Positions 1 to 7,564 of a stretch of DNA of 28,477 nt are shown here, in pieces; position 1 is the first letter of the stretch; every line of letters starts with the position of its first letter. The position numbers and the translations under genes are program-made. Source of the stretch: a virus; IMG/VR virus record IMGVR_UViG_3300030110_000214, positions 1-28,477 of that record. One strand, 5' to 3'. The notes beneath the pieces were generated by a model. It was not told where the DNA came from. It saw only the letters and a list, made by a program, of their open reading frames with translations, and did no database searches.

Positions 1-295
1 TATTTAAATCCTTAATATCATAGTCATGTTCTCTGACTTGGTCTGCTAGTTGTCTATATAAATTTTCTGCCATCTGCCACGTAGATTCTGCAGAAGTTAA
101 TCTTGTATTTTGATCTACAATTTTATCTTCTGCAACTTTTAAATCTCGTTTAAGATCTACAATTTGTTGTTGGTTTGAATTAATAGTATCTGTAAGATTT
201 ACAATATATCTAACACCAGTAAACGTTCCGACTAAGACTGATGCCACAACTGGAACCATTACTATATTTTTCTTTAGTAAATCTGCCAAATTCAT
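1..295 (-). CDS. Membrane-anchored coiled-coil protein (partial, C-terminus outside window)
   Basis: The reading frame is open from an ATG at 295 to the window edge, about 98 codons. It begins MNLADLLKKN, followed by one hydrophobic segment at about residues 11-31 (IVMVPVVASVLVGTFTGVRY). After that comes a long polar stretch rich in Q, D, E and K (NSNQQQIVDLKRDLKVAEDK and onward) that looks like a helical coiled coil. An N-terminal anchor followed by a long polar helix is the layout of Rz-type inner-membrane spanins, so a role in lysis is possible. The sequence shows only the layout, not homology. The gene begins 9 bases after the stop of the 21-residue peptide gene and closes the leftward replication-side transcript in this window. 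Confidence 0.6.
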   Translation of the reverse strand, partial: MNLADLLKKNIVMVPVVASVLVGTFTGVRYIVNLTDTINSNQQQIVDLKRDLKVAEDKIVDQNTRLTSAESTWQMAENLYRQLADQVREHDYDIKDLN

Positions 296-304
296 AAATT
301 AATC

Positions 305-370
305 TTACCAAAATTTTGAAACAATACTTTCCCAGATTGCTTTTAGTTTTTGTTTAATTTTTTTAATCAT
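305..370 (-). CDS. 21-residue cationic amphipathic peptide
   Basis: A 22-codon frame (ATG at 370, TAA at 305) begins MIKKIKQKLK and ends SIVSKFW. It has six Lys and one Glu (net about +5). Hydrophobic residues at 2, 5, 9, 12/13, 16/17 and 20/21 give an i, i+3/i+4 pattern, so it would form an amphipathic helix with a Lys face. A strong Shine-Dalgarno, GAGGAG, lies 7 bases before the ATG, inside the last codons of the upstream 216-residue gene. The ATG overlaps that gene's stop (ATGATTAA), which suggests coupled translation. The sequence resembles membrane-active peptides. Phage disruptins, short cationic peptides that break the outer membrane, are a known functional precedent, but no homology is claimed. 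It could also be a chance frame, although the ribosome site argues against that. Confidence 0.55.
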   Translation of the reverse strand: MIKKIKQKLKAIWESIVSKFW

Positions 371-1013
371 GTTTTTTCTCCTCTATTTCATAGAAGAACT
401 TATCCGTATCTTCTGTACGCCAAGCTCTACTATCTTCAACGTTCCATTCAGATGTTTGCACTTTCCAATCAGGTATGTTGTCCTTCACAGTAAAAGAAGG
501 TATGTCCCATATTATTCTGTTGTTTGGTTGTGCTGCATAATTCCCGTCATCTAGGGCCATTATGTGTGCGCACTTGTGTTCGTGCGGTATCTCTGAATGA
601 TCAGTGTCAACTATATTACTCTCTGGATGTGCAAAGTCAACGGTAAATAAGTATTTACCACTATGCCATTTTTTATCTTTGCCTATGTATTTACCTGCTT
701 GTCCGTCTAGGATGTCCCAACTAGTAACAGCAGGATAATAACTAAAAGAATTCCATAACTCCAACTCGTCCAACCTACGTTGAGGAACTTCTTCCGGCTT
801 AAATCCTCTTTGTATGAAAGCAGAGATTGGTAAGCGGTAGAAGACTGCACCATTTTCCATAATTGCGTGGAACAAAATCGGACGACCAGTGATCGCAGTA
901 ATCCCGAAGACAATACAATCTTCAACTTCGCCATGATGAGTTTTAAGATCATATAAATACTCTCTCCTTATTTGAGCATAAGTTACTGGTATGTTTGCAT
1001 TTAAATAAGCCAT
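363..1013 (-). CDS. Conserved phage protein of unknown function
   Basis: This is a 216-residue soluble protein starting MAYLNANIPVTY, with no signal peptide or membrane segment. The first half has a hydrophobic alternating pattern (CIVFGITAITGRPILFHAIM) that looks like beta strands. The second half is rich in Asp, His and Trp, with DHSEIPHEHKCAHIMALDDG at about residues 137-156. That His/Cys cluster could bind metal, but I recognise no family. The gene starts 2 bases after the stop of the DNA polymerase gene, so it is almost certainly cotranscribed with replication genes. Its 3' end carries the ribosome site of the downstream 21-residue peptide. The function is unknown. Confidence 0.8.
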   Translation of the reverse strand: MAYLNANIPVTYAQIRREYLYDLKTHHGEVEDCIVFGITAITGRPILFHAIMENGAVFYRLPISAFIQRGFKPEEVPQRRLDELELWNSFSYYPAVTSWDILDGQAGKYIGKDKKWHSGKYLFTVDFAHPESNIVDTDHSEIPHEHKCAHIMALDDGNYAAQPNNRIIWDIPSFTVKDNIPDWKVQTSEWNVEDSRAWRTEDTDKFFYEIEEKKHD

Positions 1014-1015
1014 AA

Positions 1016-2872
1016 TTAATCATGTATCGCACCCCAGTTGTCCCCATGTTCATAATCAACTTTGTTGGGGACTTCCAGTGTAACAGCATTTTCCATCACA
1101 TCAATAATTTTTTTAGCATGTGATTTATCCTCAACAGATATATCTAATTCATCATGTATTTGTATATGCGGTATGATACCTTCTTTGTAAAGCTCTAGCA
1201 TTGCTTTCTTAGTCATGTCCGCAGCTGATCCTTGTATGAGTTTATTCAAAGCTTTGTATGTGTAAGCTCTCTTGATCCCCGGTCCATGTTCCCTGAGTGC
1301 ATCTTCGTGGGTCATGGCCTTATGCATACCAAAACTATTAGGCTCCCACAGGTGAAACCTGCACAATCTACCTAGCAAAGTTCTTATCTGACCACGATCT
1401 TGTGCTCTGTTAGATGCTTTTTCCATCAATTGTTTTACAAATGGTACACGTGAATGATATGTATTAAATAATTCTGCAGCTTTGTTTTTTGTTACACCTA
1501 ACTCTGCCTGTAATTTAGCTTTACCCATACCATAAAAAAGACCCAAATTAATTACCTTAGCTTGTGATCTAGGTATGTCAGCCATATCTGCTACGGTTTG
1601 GTGAAAGTCTGCATTAGAATCATTGCTGTATGCATCTACAACATCATAGACCGATGGTAATTTGTATAAAGAAGCATAATGCACTACCAGTCTAGGCTCT
1701 TGCTGAGAATAGTCAAAACAACCCCATGTATGACCTTTCTCGGGTATAAATAATGACCTTATCTTAGGTCCCAGATCTTTGTTTCTGGCTGGTATTTGTT
1801 GCAGGTTTGGATTCTGGTAGGAGAACCTACCAGTAACCGTGCCACCCCCAGCATTACGTAATTGATTAATCTCTGCATGTATTCTGCCGTTATGTTCATA
1901 ACGTAAAATAGAATCTAAAAAAGTTGTATGTGCCTTGTTTATCTCTCTTGCCTGTGCAATCATATTAACAACAGGATGTTCGTGTTCCTGTAAAAAGTTT
2001 TTTGTAAAACTAGGTGCTTCTGTTTTTTCTGTACGTGGATATTCTAACCTTAATATATCAAATACATTTGCAATAGATCTTGCTGCCCAAATTTGTGTAT
2101 CAATATTAGTTTCACCTTTTATCTTGTGTAGTAATTCTCTCTCTTGTGCAATCAATTCTTTTTTCATTTGATGTGCACGTTCTACGTCTACACGTACACC
2201 TTTAAATCTCATATCAACCAGGCAAGGAAACAAATCAGACTCCAGATCAAATATATCTTCTAGGTCCTGACTAATAATTTCTTTTTTCATTTCTTGCCAA
2301 AGTCCTAATGTTACTTCAGCATCTCGTTCTGCATATGCACCAACATGCATTGCAGGTAGTTTATACATTTCTGATTTTGGATCTATGCCCCATTCTTCTG
2401 CAGCTTCTGCAAGTGCAGCTTCGTTCTTACCATAACCAAGATAGTGCCAGGATAAACTATTAAGATCGTATCTAAATCTATTCTCATCTGTCAACGCTGA
2501 TGCAATCATAGTGCAGGCTATGTCACCATTTATTTTAAATCCCATTGCTCGCAACCAACACACATCGTAGATTGCATTGTGAAATATTTTTGTTGATGGT
2601 GATTCTAAAATATCTTTTAACCAAGATAAAACTCTTTTCTTATCCATGTTGCCACCGCCTTCGTGTGCAATTGGAAAGTATCCTTTGTAAAATTTTGTAG
2701 CTACGGCAATACCTATGACTTCACCATTACCAATTACAGAACCAGATCCTTTCTTTAATAAGTCTGGGTCTTTTGTTTCCAAGTCAATTGCTATTTCATC
2801 TACATTACGTAGGTCTGGAAACTCTGTAGGTTTTACCCACTCTGTCTGTGCTTCAAACTTAGGAATTTTCAT
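1016..2872 (-). CDS. polA: DNA polymerase I family A with 3'-5' exonuclease domain (Leu762 type)
   Basis: This is the replicative polymerase of the phage, about 618 residues. The N-terminal third is a DnaQ-like proofreading exonuclease, with Exo I in VDEIAIDLETKDP, Exo II in IFHNAIYDVCWL and Exo III in YAERDAEVTLGL. The polymerase domain has motif A FDYSQQEPRL (catalytic Asp 387), motif B from RSQAKVINLGLFYG and motif C IHDEL (Asp 574). There is no 5'-3' exonuclease, as is usual for phage enzymes. In motif B, Leu 443 occupies the position of E. coli Phe762. A TTG five codons upstream (2887) also opens the frame, but the ATG at 2872 is preceded by AAAGGG at suitable spacing and is preferred. 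The gene overlaps the end of the DUF3310 gene by 14 bases. Identity is very secure. Confidence 0.96.
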   Translation of the reverse strand: MKIPKFEAQTEWVKPTEFPDLRNVDEIAIDLETKDPDLLKKGSGSVIGNGEVIGIAVATKFYKGYFPIAHEGGGNMDKKRVLSWLKDILESPSTKIFHNAIYDVCWLRAMGFKINGDIACTMIASALTDENRFRYDLNSLSWHYLGYGKNEAALAEAAEEWGIDPKSEMYKLPAMHVGAYAERDAEVTLGLWQEMKKEIISQDLEDIFDLESDLFPCLVDMRFKGVRVDVERAHQMKKELIAQERELLHKIKGETNIDTQIWAARSIANVFDILRLEYPRTEKTEAPSFTKNFLQEHEHPVVNMIAQAREINKAHTTFLDSILRYEHNGRIHAEINQLRNAGGGTVTGRFSYQNPNLQQIPARNKDLGPKIRSLFIPEKGHTWGCFDYSQQEPRLVVHYASLYKLPSVYDVVDAYSNDSNADFHQTVADMADIPRSQAKVINLGLFYGMGKAKLQAELGVTKNKAAELFNTYHSRVPFVKQLMEKASNRAQDRGQIRTLLGRLCRFHLWEPNSFGMHKAMTHEDALREHGPGIKRAYTYKALNKLIQGSAADMTKKAMLELYKEGIIPHIQIHDELDISVEDKSHAKKIIDVMENAVTLEVPNKVDYEHGDNWGAIHD

Positions 2873-3080
2873 TGTAGTCCCTTTCAATAATCATTTCGAT
2901 AAAATGAATTGCCTTTTCCAAATCCTGCCTTTTTCCTTTCAGTCGATGACGACATATGTATTTTATAGCACATCCCTCCGGAAATAAAAGCTCATTCTCT
3001 ACTACAAACTTACTTGGCTGAATCTTAAACTTAGAGTAATGTGATCCTCCAATTTGTTTATTCCAAACCTTCGATTTCAT
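2859..3080 (-). CDS. DUF3310 family protein
   Basis: This is a 73-residue protein matching the DUF3310 pattern from memory. GGSHYSKFKIQPSKFV is at about residues 11-26, and EGCAIKYICRHRLKGKRQDL plus EKAIHFIE follow at about 35-62. The family is common next to phage replication and nucleotide-metabolism genes. It is sometimes labelled nucleotide kinase in databases, but no P-loop is visible here and its biochemical role is unproven. The start overlaps the end of the UvrD-like helicase gene by 23 bases, and its stop lies inside the polymerase gene, so the three genes are tightly coupled. Confidence 0.85.
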   Translation of the reverse strand: MKSKVWNKQIGGSHYSKFKIQPSKFVVENELLFPEGCAIKYICRHRLKGKRQDLEKAIHFIEMIIERDYNENS

Positions 3081-4551
3081 AACCTTGGTCCTCCTTTTTT
3101 GCTGCCATGATATATAGATTTTGTTTTGTACGTGTTACACCCACATACCAAACTCTGTGTTCTTCATCAAATTTGTCTATGCTTTTCTCTGATGCTTCTC
3201 TAATTGTTTTTGTGTTGTCTAATATTAATAATACATTATCTGCTTCACCACCTTTTGCAGAATGTATTGTAGATAGTTTTACTCTTGGGTCCTTTCGTAA
3301 TTCTTCCCCATTACTTAACATTTCTCGTATGTATAAACACTCTTCATAGTCTGATGTAAACTCATCATACCAGGGTATTTTTTTATCAAACCCAAACTCT
3401 TCAAGATTATACATTCTTTCTTCGGTTAATTCTGTGTCTGTATTTGTGTATTCAAATATGTCTTTTACTTCTGCTAAAGATAGATCATCACCTTTCTGCC
3501 ATCTTATGTAGTTTAGAATAGTTCTAAACAAGGTTACCTTATAACTTTTACGATTTTTATATTCAAAATAAATACCACGTTCTTTTAAAAAAGGTTTGAG
3601 TCTATTTAGTCTATCATTGTATCTTGCTAGTACCAACCAGTTACCTTCATCTATTGGCACATCGTCTAAACTATAAATGTAATTTACTGTCCCTTGTTCA
3701 TTTCTTGCTTTCCAATTTTTTAATACTCTTCTGTTGGGTGAAATTAAATCTAATATCTTATCTGCAAGATTTTGTACGGTCTGTGGAACCCTGTAAGATT
3801 GTGGCAAAATTATGTCTTTCTTTGAAATTTCTTGCTGAAATTTTTTTACATCTGCACCTGCCCAGCCATAAATCGCTTGATCATCATCACCCGCTAGTAT
3901 AACATATTGGCTATTTTCCTTGATAATATTGAACATTTTCCATTGTATAGGTGATAAGTCTTGAGCTTCATCAACAAATGCTACGTCAAATTTTGGACAC
4001 AATTTAGACACAATAAATTTTTCTATCATGTCTGTAAAATCTACTAAACCAAATGCTTGTTTGTAGTTGTCTACTTCATCAGCAATAATTTTTAACAATC
4101 TCTTATCCATGTCCTGTGAATACATGTCAGTATTATATTCTTCTTCAATAGAAATATTTTTAATTCTAGCTGCATTTATTAAATTAAAATATTCGCTATC
4201 AGAATTTATAAATCCTGTAGTCTCTTCACCATTTGCATAAACTGTAACTTCAATACCTAGTTTTCTACCTATATCTTCATAGTGTTCATCTTGCATAACC
4301 TGTGCTTTCTTCATACCTAATTGATTAAAAGCAAGAGAGTGTAATGTTCTGAAATGTTTAAGATCTTTTCTTTCAAAAGCTGTATGATAGTCTAACATTC
4401 TATCAATAGCTTCGTTTGCAGCCTTGGTTGTAAATGCAAAATACCCTATCTTATCAATAGGTGTTCCTAGTTTTAAAAATGTTTTTACATATTTTAATAA
4501 CTTAGTTGTTTTCCCTGTGCCCGGAGGCCCAAATAATTTTCTACTAATCAT
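3058..4551 (-). CDS. UvrD/Rep-like superfamily 1A DNA helicase
   Basis: This is a 497-residue ATP-dependent 3'-5' helicase, probably unwinding DNA at the phage fork or in recombination. Visible motifs, in order, are Walker A GPPGTGKTT (8-16), motif Ia region GYFAFTTKAANEA, motif II VDEAQDLSPIQW (Asp-Glu at 194-195), motif III LAGDDDQAIYGWAGAD (219-234), motif IV LPQSYRVPQ, motif V LSTIHSAKGGEADNVLL and motif VI WYVGVTRTKQNLY (arginine finger near 474). It is shorter than cellular UvrD (about 720 residues), with reduced 1B/2B insertions, as is common in phages. Its ATG overlaps the primase stop as ATGA, which indicates coupled expression. No DnaB-type replicative helicase is seen in the window, so this or the SNF2 protein may provide the main unwinding activity. 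Confidence 0.93.
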   Translation of the reverse strand: MISRKLFGPPGTGKTTKLLKYVKTFLKLGTPIDKIGYFAFTTKAANEAIDRMLDYHTAFERKDLKHFRTLHSLAFNQLGMKKAQVMQDEHYEDIGRKLGIEVTVYANGEETTGFINSDSEYFNLINAARIKNISIEEEYNTDMYSQDMDKRLLKIIADEVDNYKQAFGLVDFTDMIEKFIVSKLCPKFDVAFVDEAQDLSPIQWKMFNIIKENSQYVILAGDDDQAIYGWAGADVKKFQQEISKKDIILPQSYRVPQTVQNLADKILDLISPNRRVLKNWKARNEQGTVNYIYSLDDVPIDEGNWLVLARYNDRLNRLKPFLKERGIYFEYKNRKSYKVTLFRTILNYIRWQKGDDLSLAEVKDIFEYTNTDTELTEERMYNLEEFGFDKKIPWYDEFTSDYEECLYIREMLSNGEELRKDPRVKLSTIHSAKGGEADNVLLILDNTKTIREASEKSIDKFDEEHRVWYVGVTRTKQNLYIMAAKKEDQGYEIEGLE

Positions 4552-6200
4552 AGTATATCTGTCTTATGTTTTGTTTGAGTGTGATGTATAGGTACTTCTT
4601 CAAAAGATTTTATGTTTATCTGTATAATATTTTTTGTAGATGAATGGTACTTACCGGATTCTTTTGAAGGGAATCTTTTTTGTTCTAAAAACTCTATCTC
4701 ACATTCCTGGTATAATACTTGCATCATACGACCTGTTTTATCTTCACCATACTTCCAGTTCTTTGCTTTTAGTTTGTCGTAAAATTTATCAAACTTAAAG
4801 AATGCATACTCACCCTCTATTAATACAGACCCCGTTTTAAATGCAGCGTCACTTGTTGCTTTAGGTCCATTTATTTTTGCATGTATAACATCATGTAGTT
4901 TTTCTTTTGGTGATGTTCCTACAGGTGGTTGTACTACTTTCTGTGTTTGATATAATGAATCCATAATAGCTTGTTCCTCATCATTCTTTATCAATGGTGG
5001 TAAGAACCCTGCAGCTTTTGATATTGAGTTACGTCTCTTACGTTGATCATTTAAGTGTTCTACATTTCTACAATGCACGGTCGCCGTACCAATACCATCA
5101 GGTTTTGTTACATCAAATTCATACTCCGGTTCTGGATCTAAATCTATTTTCTTGAGGTTTGTAAGTACAGGATAAGATCCTTTTGATCCTGCTAAGACTC
5201 CAAATCTTTTTTTAACACAGATACCTTTCTTACAATTTTCACTTAAAGGACTTTGTGTGCAGGTATAACCTTTAGAACTTCTGTTCCAAGATTTTACTTT
5301 TTGATTTAAAAACTTTTGATCCCATGCATTTGCATGTACGCCAGCAAAATATTTTACCGGTGCGTTCATAACTTTCTGTTGCCAGTTGTCTGGGTATTTC
5401 ATCTTGACCATGACATGATAATTATACATAAATCTATCTTTGCCATCAAATTTTTCATTTCTAGATAGTTTAGATATTGCAGCTAGACATGGTGGACCAT
5501 CTAAAAATTCTTCATCTACACCTTCCATGCTTTTGTGTTCAATATCTTCTGTAATTCCTTTCAGTCTTTCTTTGGTAACCAGGTTTGCACTAATTACTTT
5601 TATAAATTGTTCTAAGGTAAATGGTGTACCATCAACGTTTAAAGCTTTACGCTCCTCTCCGAAGTAAGGTAGATTTATAAACTGCCCTGGTCGTAGTTGA
5701 CCAGTCTCACTATCTTTTGTTAGTTGTGTTTGTTTTGGAAATATTTCTGTATCTTGTTTAAGACCAAACAAAGATAATAAATTTGTTAAAAATGATTTTA
5801 CAGTTTTAGAATCTGTAAAGGTGTCCATAAATAAAAATAAATGCAAACCACCACTTTTAGATTCTACTGGTAATAAAGGTAATTCATATTGTTGGATAAT
5901 GTCTATGTAATCTTTTTTATTAAAGTCTTCGTAATCTTTTGGATCTATATCTATAACTCCAAACTTAACTAATGCATTTTCTGTGCATGGTTGTATACCA
6001 ATAGATAACTTACCTTCAATGTGTTGCTTGTATATTTCATCTGTAAGCTCTTCAAAATTCCATCTGTACACAGGTTTCTTTTTACCTGTCTCAGAGTCTA
6101 TGTAAGAGTCCGGATGATTAAAGTCAGCTACACCGTAAGCATTCCTGTATCCATTAAAAAATTCTATATATCGTTCCATAATAACTGTTATGTGGGCCAC
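4548..6200 (-). CDS. Archaeo-eukaryotic-type primase (AEP superfamily)
   Basis: This is a 550-residue protein that likely makes RNA/DNA primers. The N-terminal domain has an acidic pair in FGVIDIDPKDY (Asp 84, Asp 86) followed by SKSGGLHLFLF (His 120). This matches AEP motifs I (hhDhD) and II (sxH). GQFINLPYFGEERKALN follows, as in TOTE-type and other plasmid/phage AEP primases. Further on, YTCTQSPLSENCKKGICVKK could form a zinc site. There is no C-terminal helicase P-loop. The GTG start at 6200 has GGGAG five bases upstream. An in-frame ATG at 6179 has no Shine-Dalgarno, so GTG is favoured. The start lies inside a strong hairpin (see 6191-6222). The AEP assignment comes from motifs and is fairly secure; the exact subfamily is not. 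Confidence 0.8.
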   Translation of the reverse strand: MAHITVIMERYIEFFNGYRNAYGVADFNHPDSYIDSETGKKKPVYRWNFEELTDEIYKQHIEGKLSIGIQPCTENALVKFGVIDIDPKDYEDFNKKDYIDIIQQYELPLLPVESKSGGLHLFLFMDTFTDSKTVKSFLTNLLSLFGLKQDTEIFPKQTQLTKDSETGQLRPGQFINLPYFGEERKALNVDGTPFTLEQFIKVISANLVTKERLKGITEDIEHKSMEGVDEEFLDGPPCLAAISKLSRNEKFDGKDRFMYNYHVMVKMKYPDNWQQKVMNAPVKYFAGVHANAWDQKFLNQKVKSWNRSSKGYTCTQSPLSENCKKGICVKKRFGVLAGSKGSYPVLTNLKKIDLDPEPEYEFDVTKPDGIGTATVHCRNVEHLNDQRKRRNSISKAAGFLPPLIKNDEEQAIMDSLYQTQKVVQPPVGTSPKEKLHDVIHAKINGPKATSDAAFKTGSVLIEGEYAFFKFDKFYDKLKAKNWKYGEDKTGRMMQVLYQECEIEFLEQKRFPSKESGKYHSSTKNIIQINIKSFEEVPIHHTQTKHKTDIL

Positions 6201-6222
6201 TCAGTCTCCCGTTTGGCCCACA
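6191..6222 (-). promoter_or_regulatory. Hairpin covering the primase start codon
   Basis: A perfect 9-bp inverted repeat (TGTGGGCCA at 6191-6199, TGGCCCACA at 6214-6222) with a 14-base loop would form a GC-rich stem in the leftward mRNA. The surrounding sequence is AT-rich. The Shine-Dalgarno (GGGAG, complement of 6206-6210) is in the loop. The second and third bases of the GTG start are paired in the stem. The structure could limit or regulate primase translation. With no U-run after the stem, it is not a good intrinsic terminator. Confidence 0.55.
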
Positions 6223-6223
6223 C

Positions 6224-6246
6224 TGTGCACATATTCCCGAGGGAAT
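6224..6246. repeat. Two adjacent palindromes between ssDNA-binding-like and primase genes
   Basis: TGTGCACA (6224-6231) and ATTCCC-GA-GGGAAT (6233-6246) sit side by side just after the stop codon of the upstream gene and just before the primase hairpin. They may be protein-binding sites, part of an intercistronic RNA structure that sets the relative output of the two genes, or unrelated. Only the sequence symmetry is established. Confidence 0.4.
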
Positions 6247-7007
6247 TATATAATGCTAGCTTGGTCCTTTGGTTTCTCTTCGCCATGTTTAGCTTTAACA
6301 CTTCCTTTTGAAATGCTATCGCTGAAACTTTTAGCTTGATCGTAAAGACCTTTGTCAGTTACTGGGCCAACTTTACTTACTTCCCAACCAAACCAAGTGC
6401 CTTTATCATTTGACATTTGGGTAGTCTTTAGTTTGTAAATGTGGCTGAAAGATGCCGGTGTAAACATTCCGTTTGCGCCTTTCATTTTGATACCAGACAT
6501 CATTGAATTCCATTTTCTACTAATTTTTAATTGAGTAGATTTCATAGATATCAATGCTGTCGATGGACTATCTCCCGATACTATAACAAAGTGAGATGCA
6601 GTCTTCTCAATATAATTACCATTTGGTAATCTATCTTTGTAGTTTGCATCAGGTTTTGTTTTGGACATAATATCAGATGAAGAGTCATAGATTGCAACTG
6701 GTGCACCTAAACCTTCTCCTCTATCTTTCCATTCAATGTACTCCAACTTATAAAAGCATGGTATTACATTGATACCTTTCACCCCATCATAGAGTTCTCC
6801 AGAGACAGAATTGAATATCATTCCTGGCTCTGCACCTTCGACATACTGACCATCACGTTTGTTAACTTGTGGTGAAAGTTGTCCAAGGATTTTTAGAAAA
6901 GGTAAGGCTAGATCTTCTTGACCTACTGCGCCTAAACCTTTTGCTGCATCATCTTCAAACACATTTGCTGGAAGACCTGCAGACTTTTTCTCTGTTACTT
7001 GGTTCAT
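6246..7007 (-). CDS. Conserved phage replication-module protein, possibly ssDNA-binding
   Basis: This is a 253-residue protein starting MNQVTEKKSAGLPANVFEDD. The central part carries LPFLKILGQLSPQVNKRD (about 35-52), GVKGINVIPCFYKLEYIEWK (about 75-94) and a Ser/Lys-rich segment with LKISRKWNSMMSGIKMKG. The predicted make-up is mainly beta with basic and aromatic residues, as in phage ssDNA-binding proteins, and homologues in other phages sit beside polymerase and primase genes. The C-terminus (KHGEEKPKDQASII) lacks the acidic tail typical of SSB and T7 gp2.5. The assignment therefore rests on context and general resemblance, not on a diagnostic motif. It starts 2 bases after the stop of the preceding gene. 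Confidence 0.65.
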   Translation of the reverse strand: MNQVTEKKSAGLPANVFEDDAAKGLGAVGQEDLALPFLKILGQLSPQVNKRDGQYVEGAEPGMIFNSVSGELYDGVKGINVIPCFYKLEYIEWKDRGEGLGAPVAIYDSSSDIMSKTKPDANYKDRLPNGNYIEKTASHFVIVSGDSPSTALISMKSTQLKISRKWNSMMSGIKMKGANGMFTPASFSHIYKLKTTQMSNDKGTWFGWEVSKVGPVTDKGLYDQAKSFSDSISKGSVKAKHGEEKPKDQASII

Positions 7008-7009
7008 GT

Positions 7010-7564
7010 TTATTTACTCCTCGTTACTTTGGTTCTGTTTCCTGCGAACACGTTAAATAAGTCAGAAGGCATCTCTTGTCCAGACTCAAGACGCTCTCTG
7101 ACTAATGCTTTAAGTGTCATTGGTTCGACCTTTAGTTTCTGGACAGGTTCGTACCCTTGACCCTTTGCAAGGTTTGCATATTCGCTCGCCTTGTTATCTT
7201 CGTTACGACCAAAGGAAACTGTAATCTCATTTTTAATAAGATCACCTAGGCCGTTTTCTCGAAGCCATGTATAAGCTGCTTCTTTATTAGCTATTGTAAT
7301 AGAAGCACCGTAAACTGGTTTTATTTCAACTGAAGAACCATCTGCTAGTTTTAATGTAGAGATGTTCATCTCTTGCATCATGGTAGGAATAACCTCACCA
7401 GAAACTAATTCAATGTTTCGTTTCAGTTCTTTTAATTCTTTTTCTTTTTGTTCAAGTTGATCCTCTAATTGTTTTAGTTTAACAACCTGGTCTGACAATG
7501 ACTGTGCGTCATTGATATTGTGCAGATCTTCTCTTTGGTCTGCTTCAAAGTTTATGTTACTCAT
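7010..7564 (-). CDS. Conserved phage protein with N-terminal coiled coil, unknown function
   Basis: This is a 184-residue protein. Residues about 22-55 are a clear heptad-rich coiled coil (VVKLKQLEDQLEQKEKELKE and onward). A compact alpha/beta domain follows, containing LADGSSVEIKPVYGASI, KEAAYTWLRENGLGDLIKNE and ITVSFGRNEDNKAS. It ends with the segment PMTLKALVRERLESGQEMP, then FNVFAGNRTKVTRSK. This layout recurs in many unrelated phages next to DNA replication or recombination genes, but I know of no proven function. A Gam-like nuclease inhibitor has been suggested for similar coiled-coil proteins; nothing diagnostic is visible here. The start overlaps the end of the upstream gene by 8 bases. 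Confidence 0.75.
   Translation of the reverse strand: MSNINFEADQREDLHNINDAQSLSDQVVKLKQLEDQLEQKEKELKELKRNIELVSGEVIPTMMQEMNISTLKLADGSSVEIKPVYGASITIANKEAAYTWLRENGLGDLIKNEITVSFGRNEDNKASEYANLAKGQGYEPVQKLKVEPMTLKALVRERLESGQEMPSDLFNVFAGNRTKVTRSK

Noticed and set aside
707-952. 81-residue minus-strand frame inside the 216-residue gene
   Set aside because: It is out of frame with a well-supported gene, and its translation is merely hydrophobic/low-complexity.
2873-2887. TTG start five codons upstream for DNA polymerase
   Set aside because: The downstream ATG at 2872 has AAAGGG at normal spacing and would leave a shorter overlap with the DUF3310 gene.
6191-6222. Hairpin considered as an intrinsic terminator between replication genes
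   Set aside because: No T-run follows the stem on the transcribed strand, and the primase ribosome site and start codon lie inside it.
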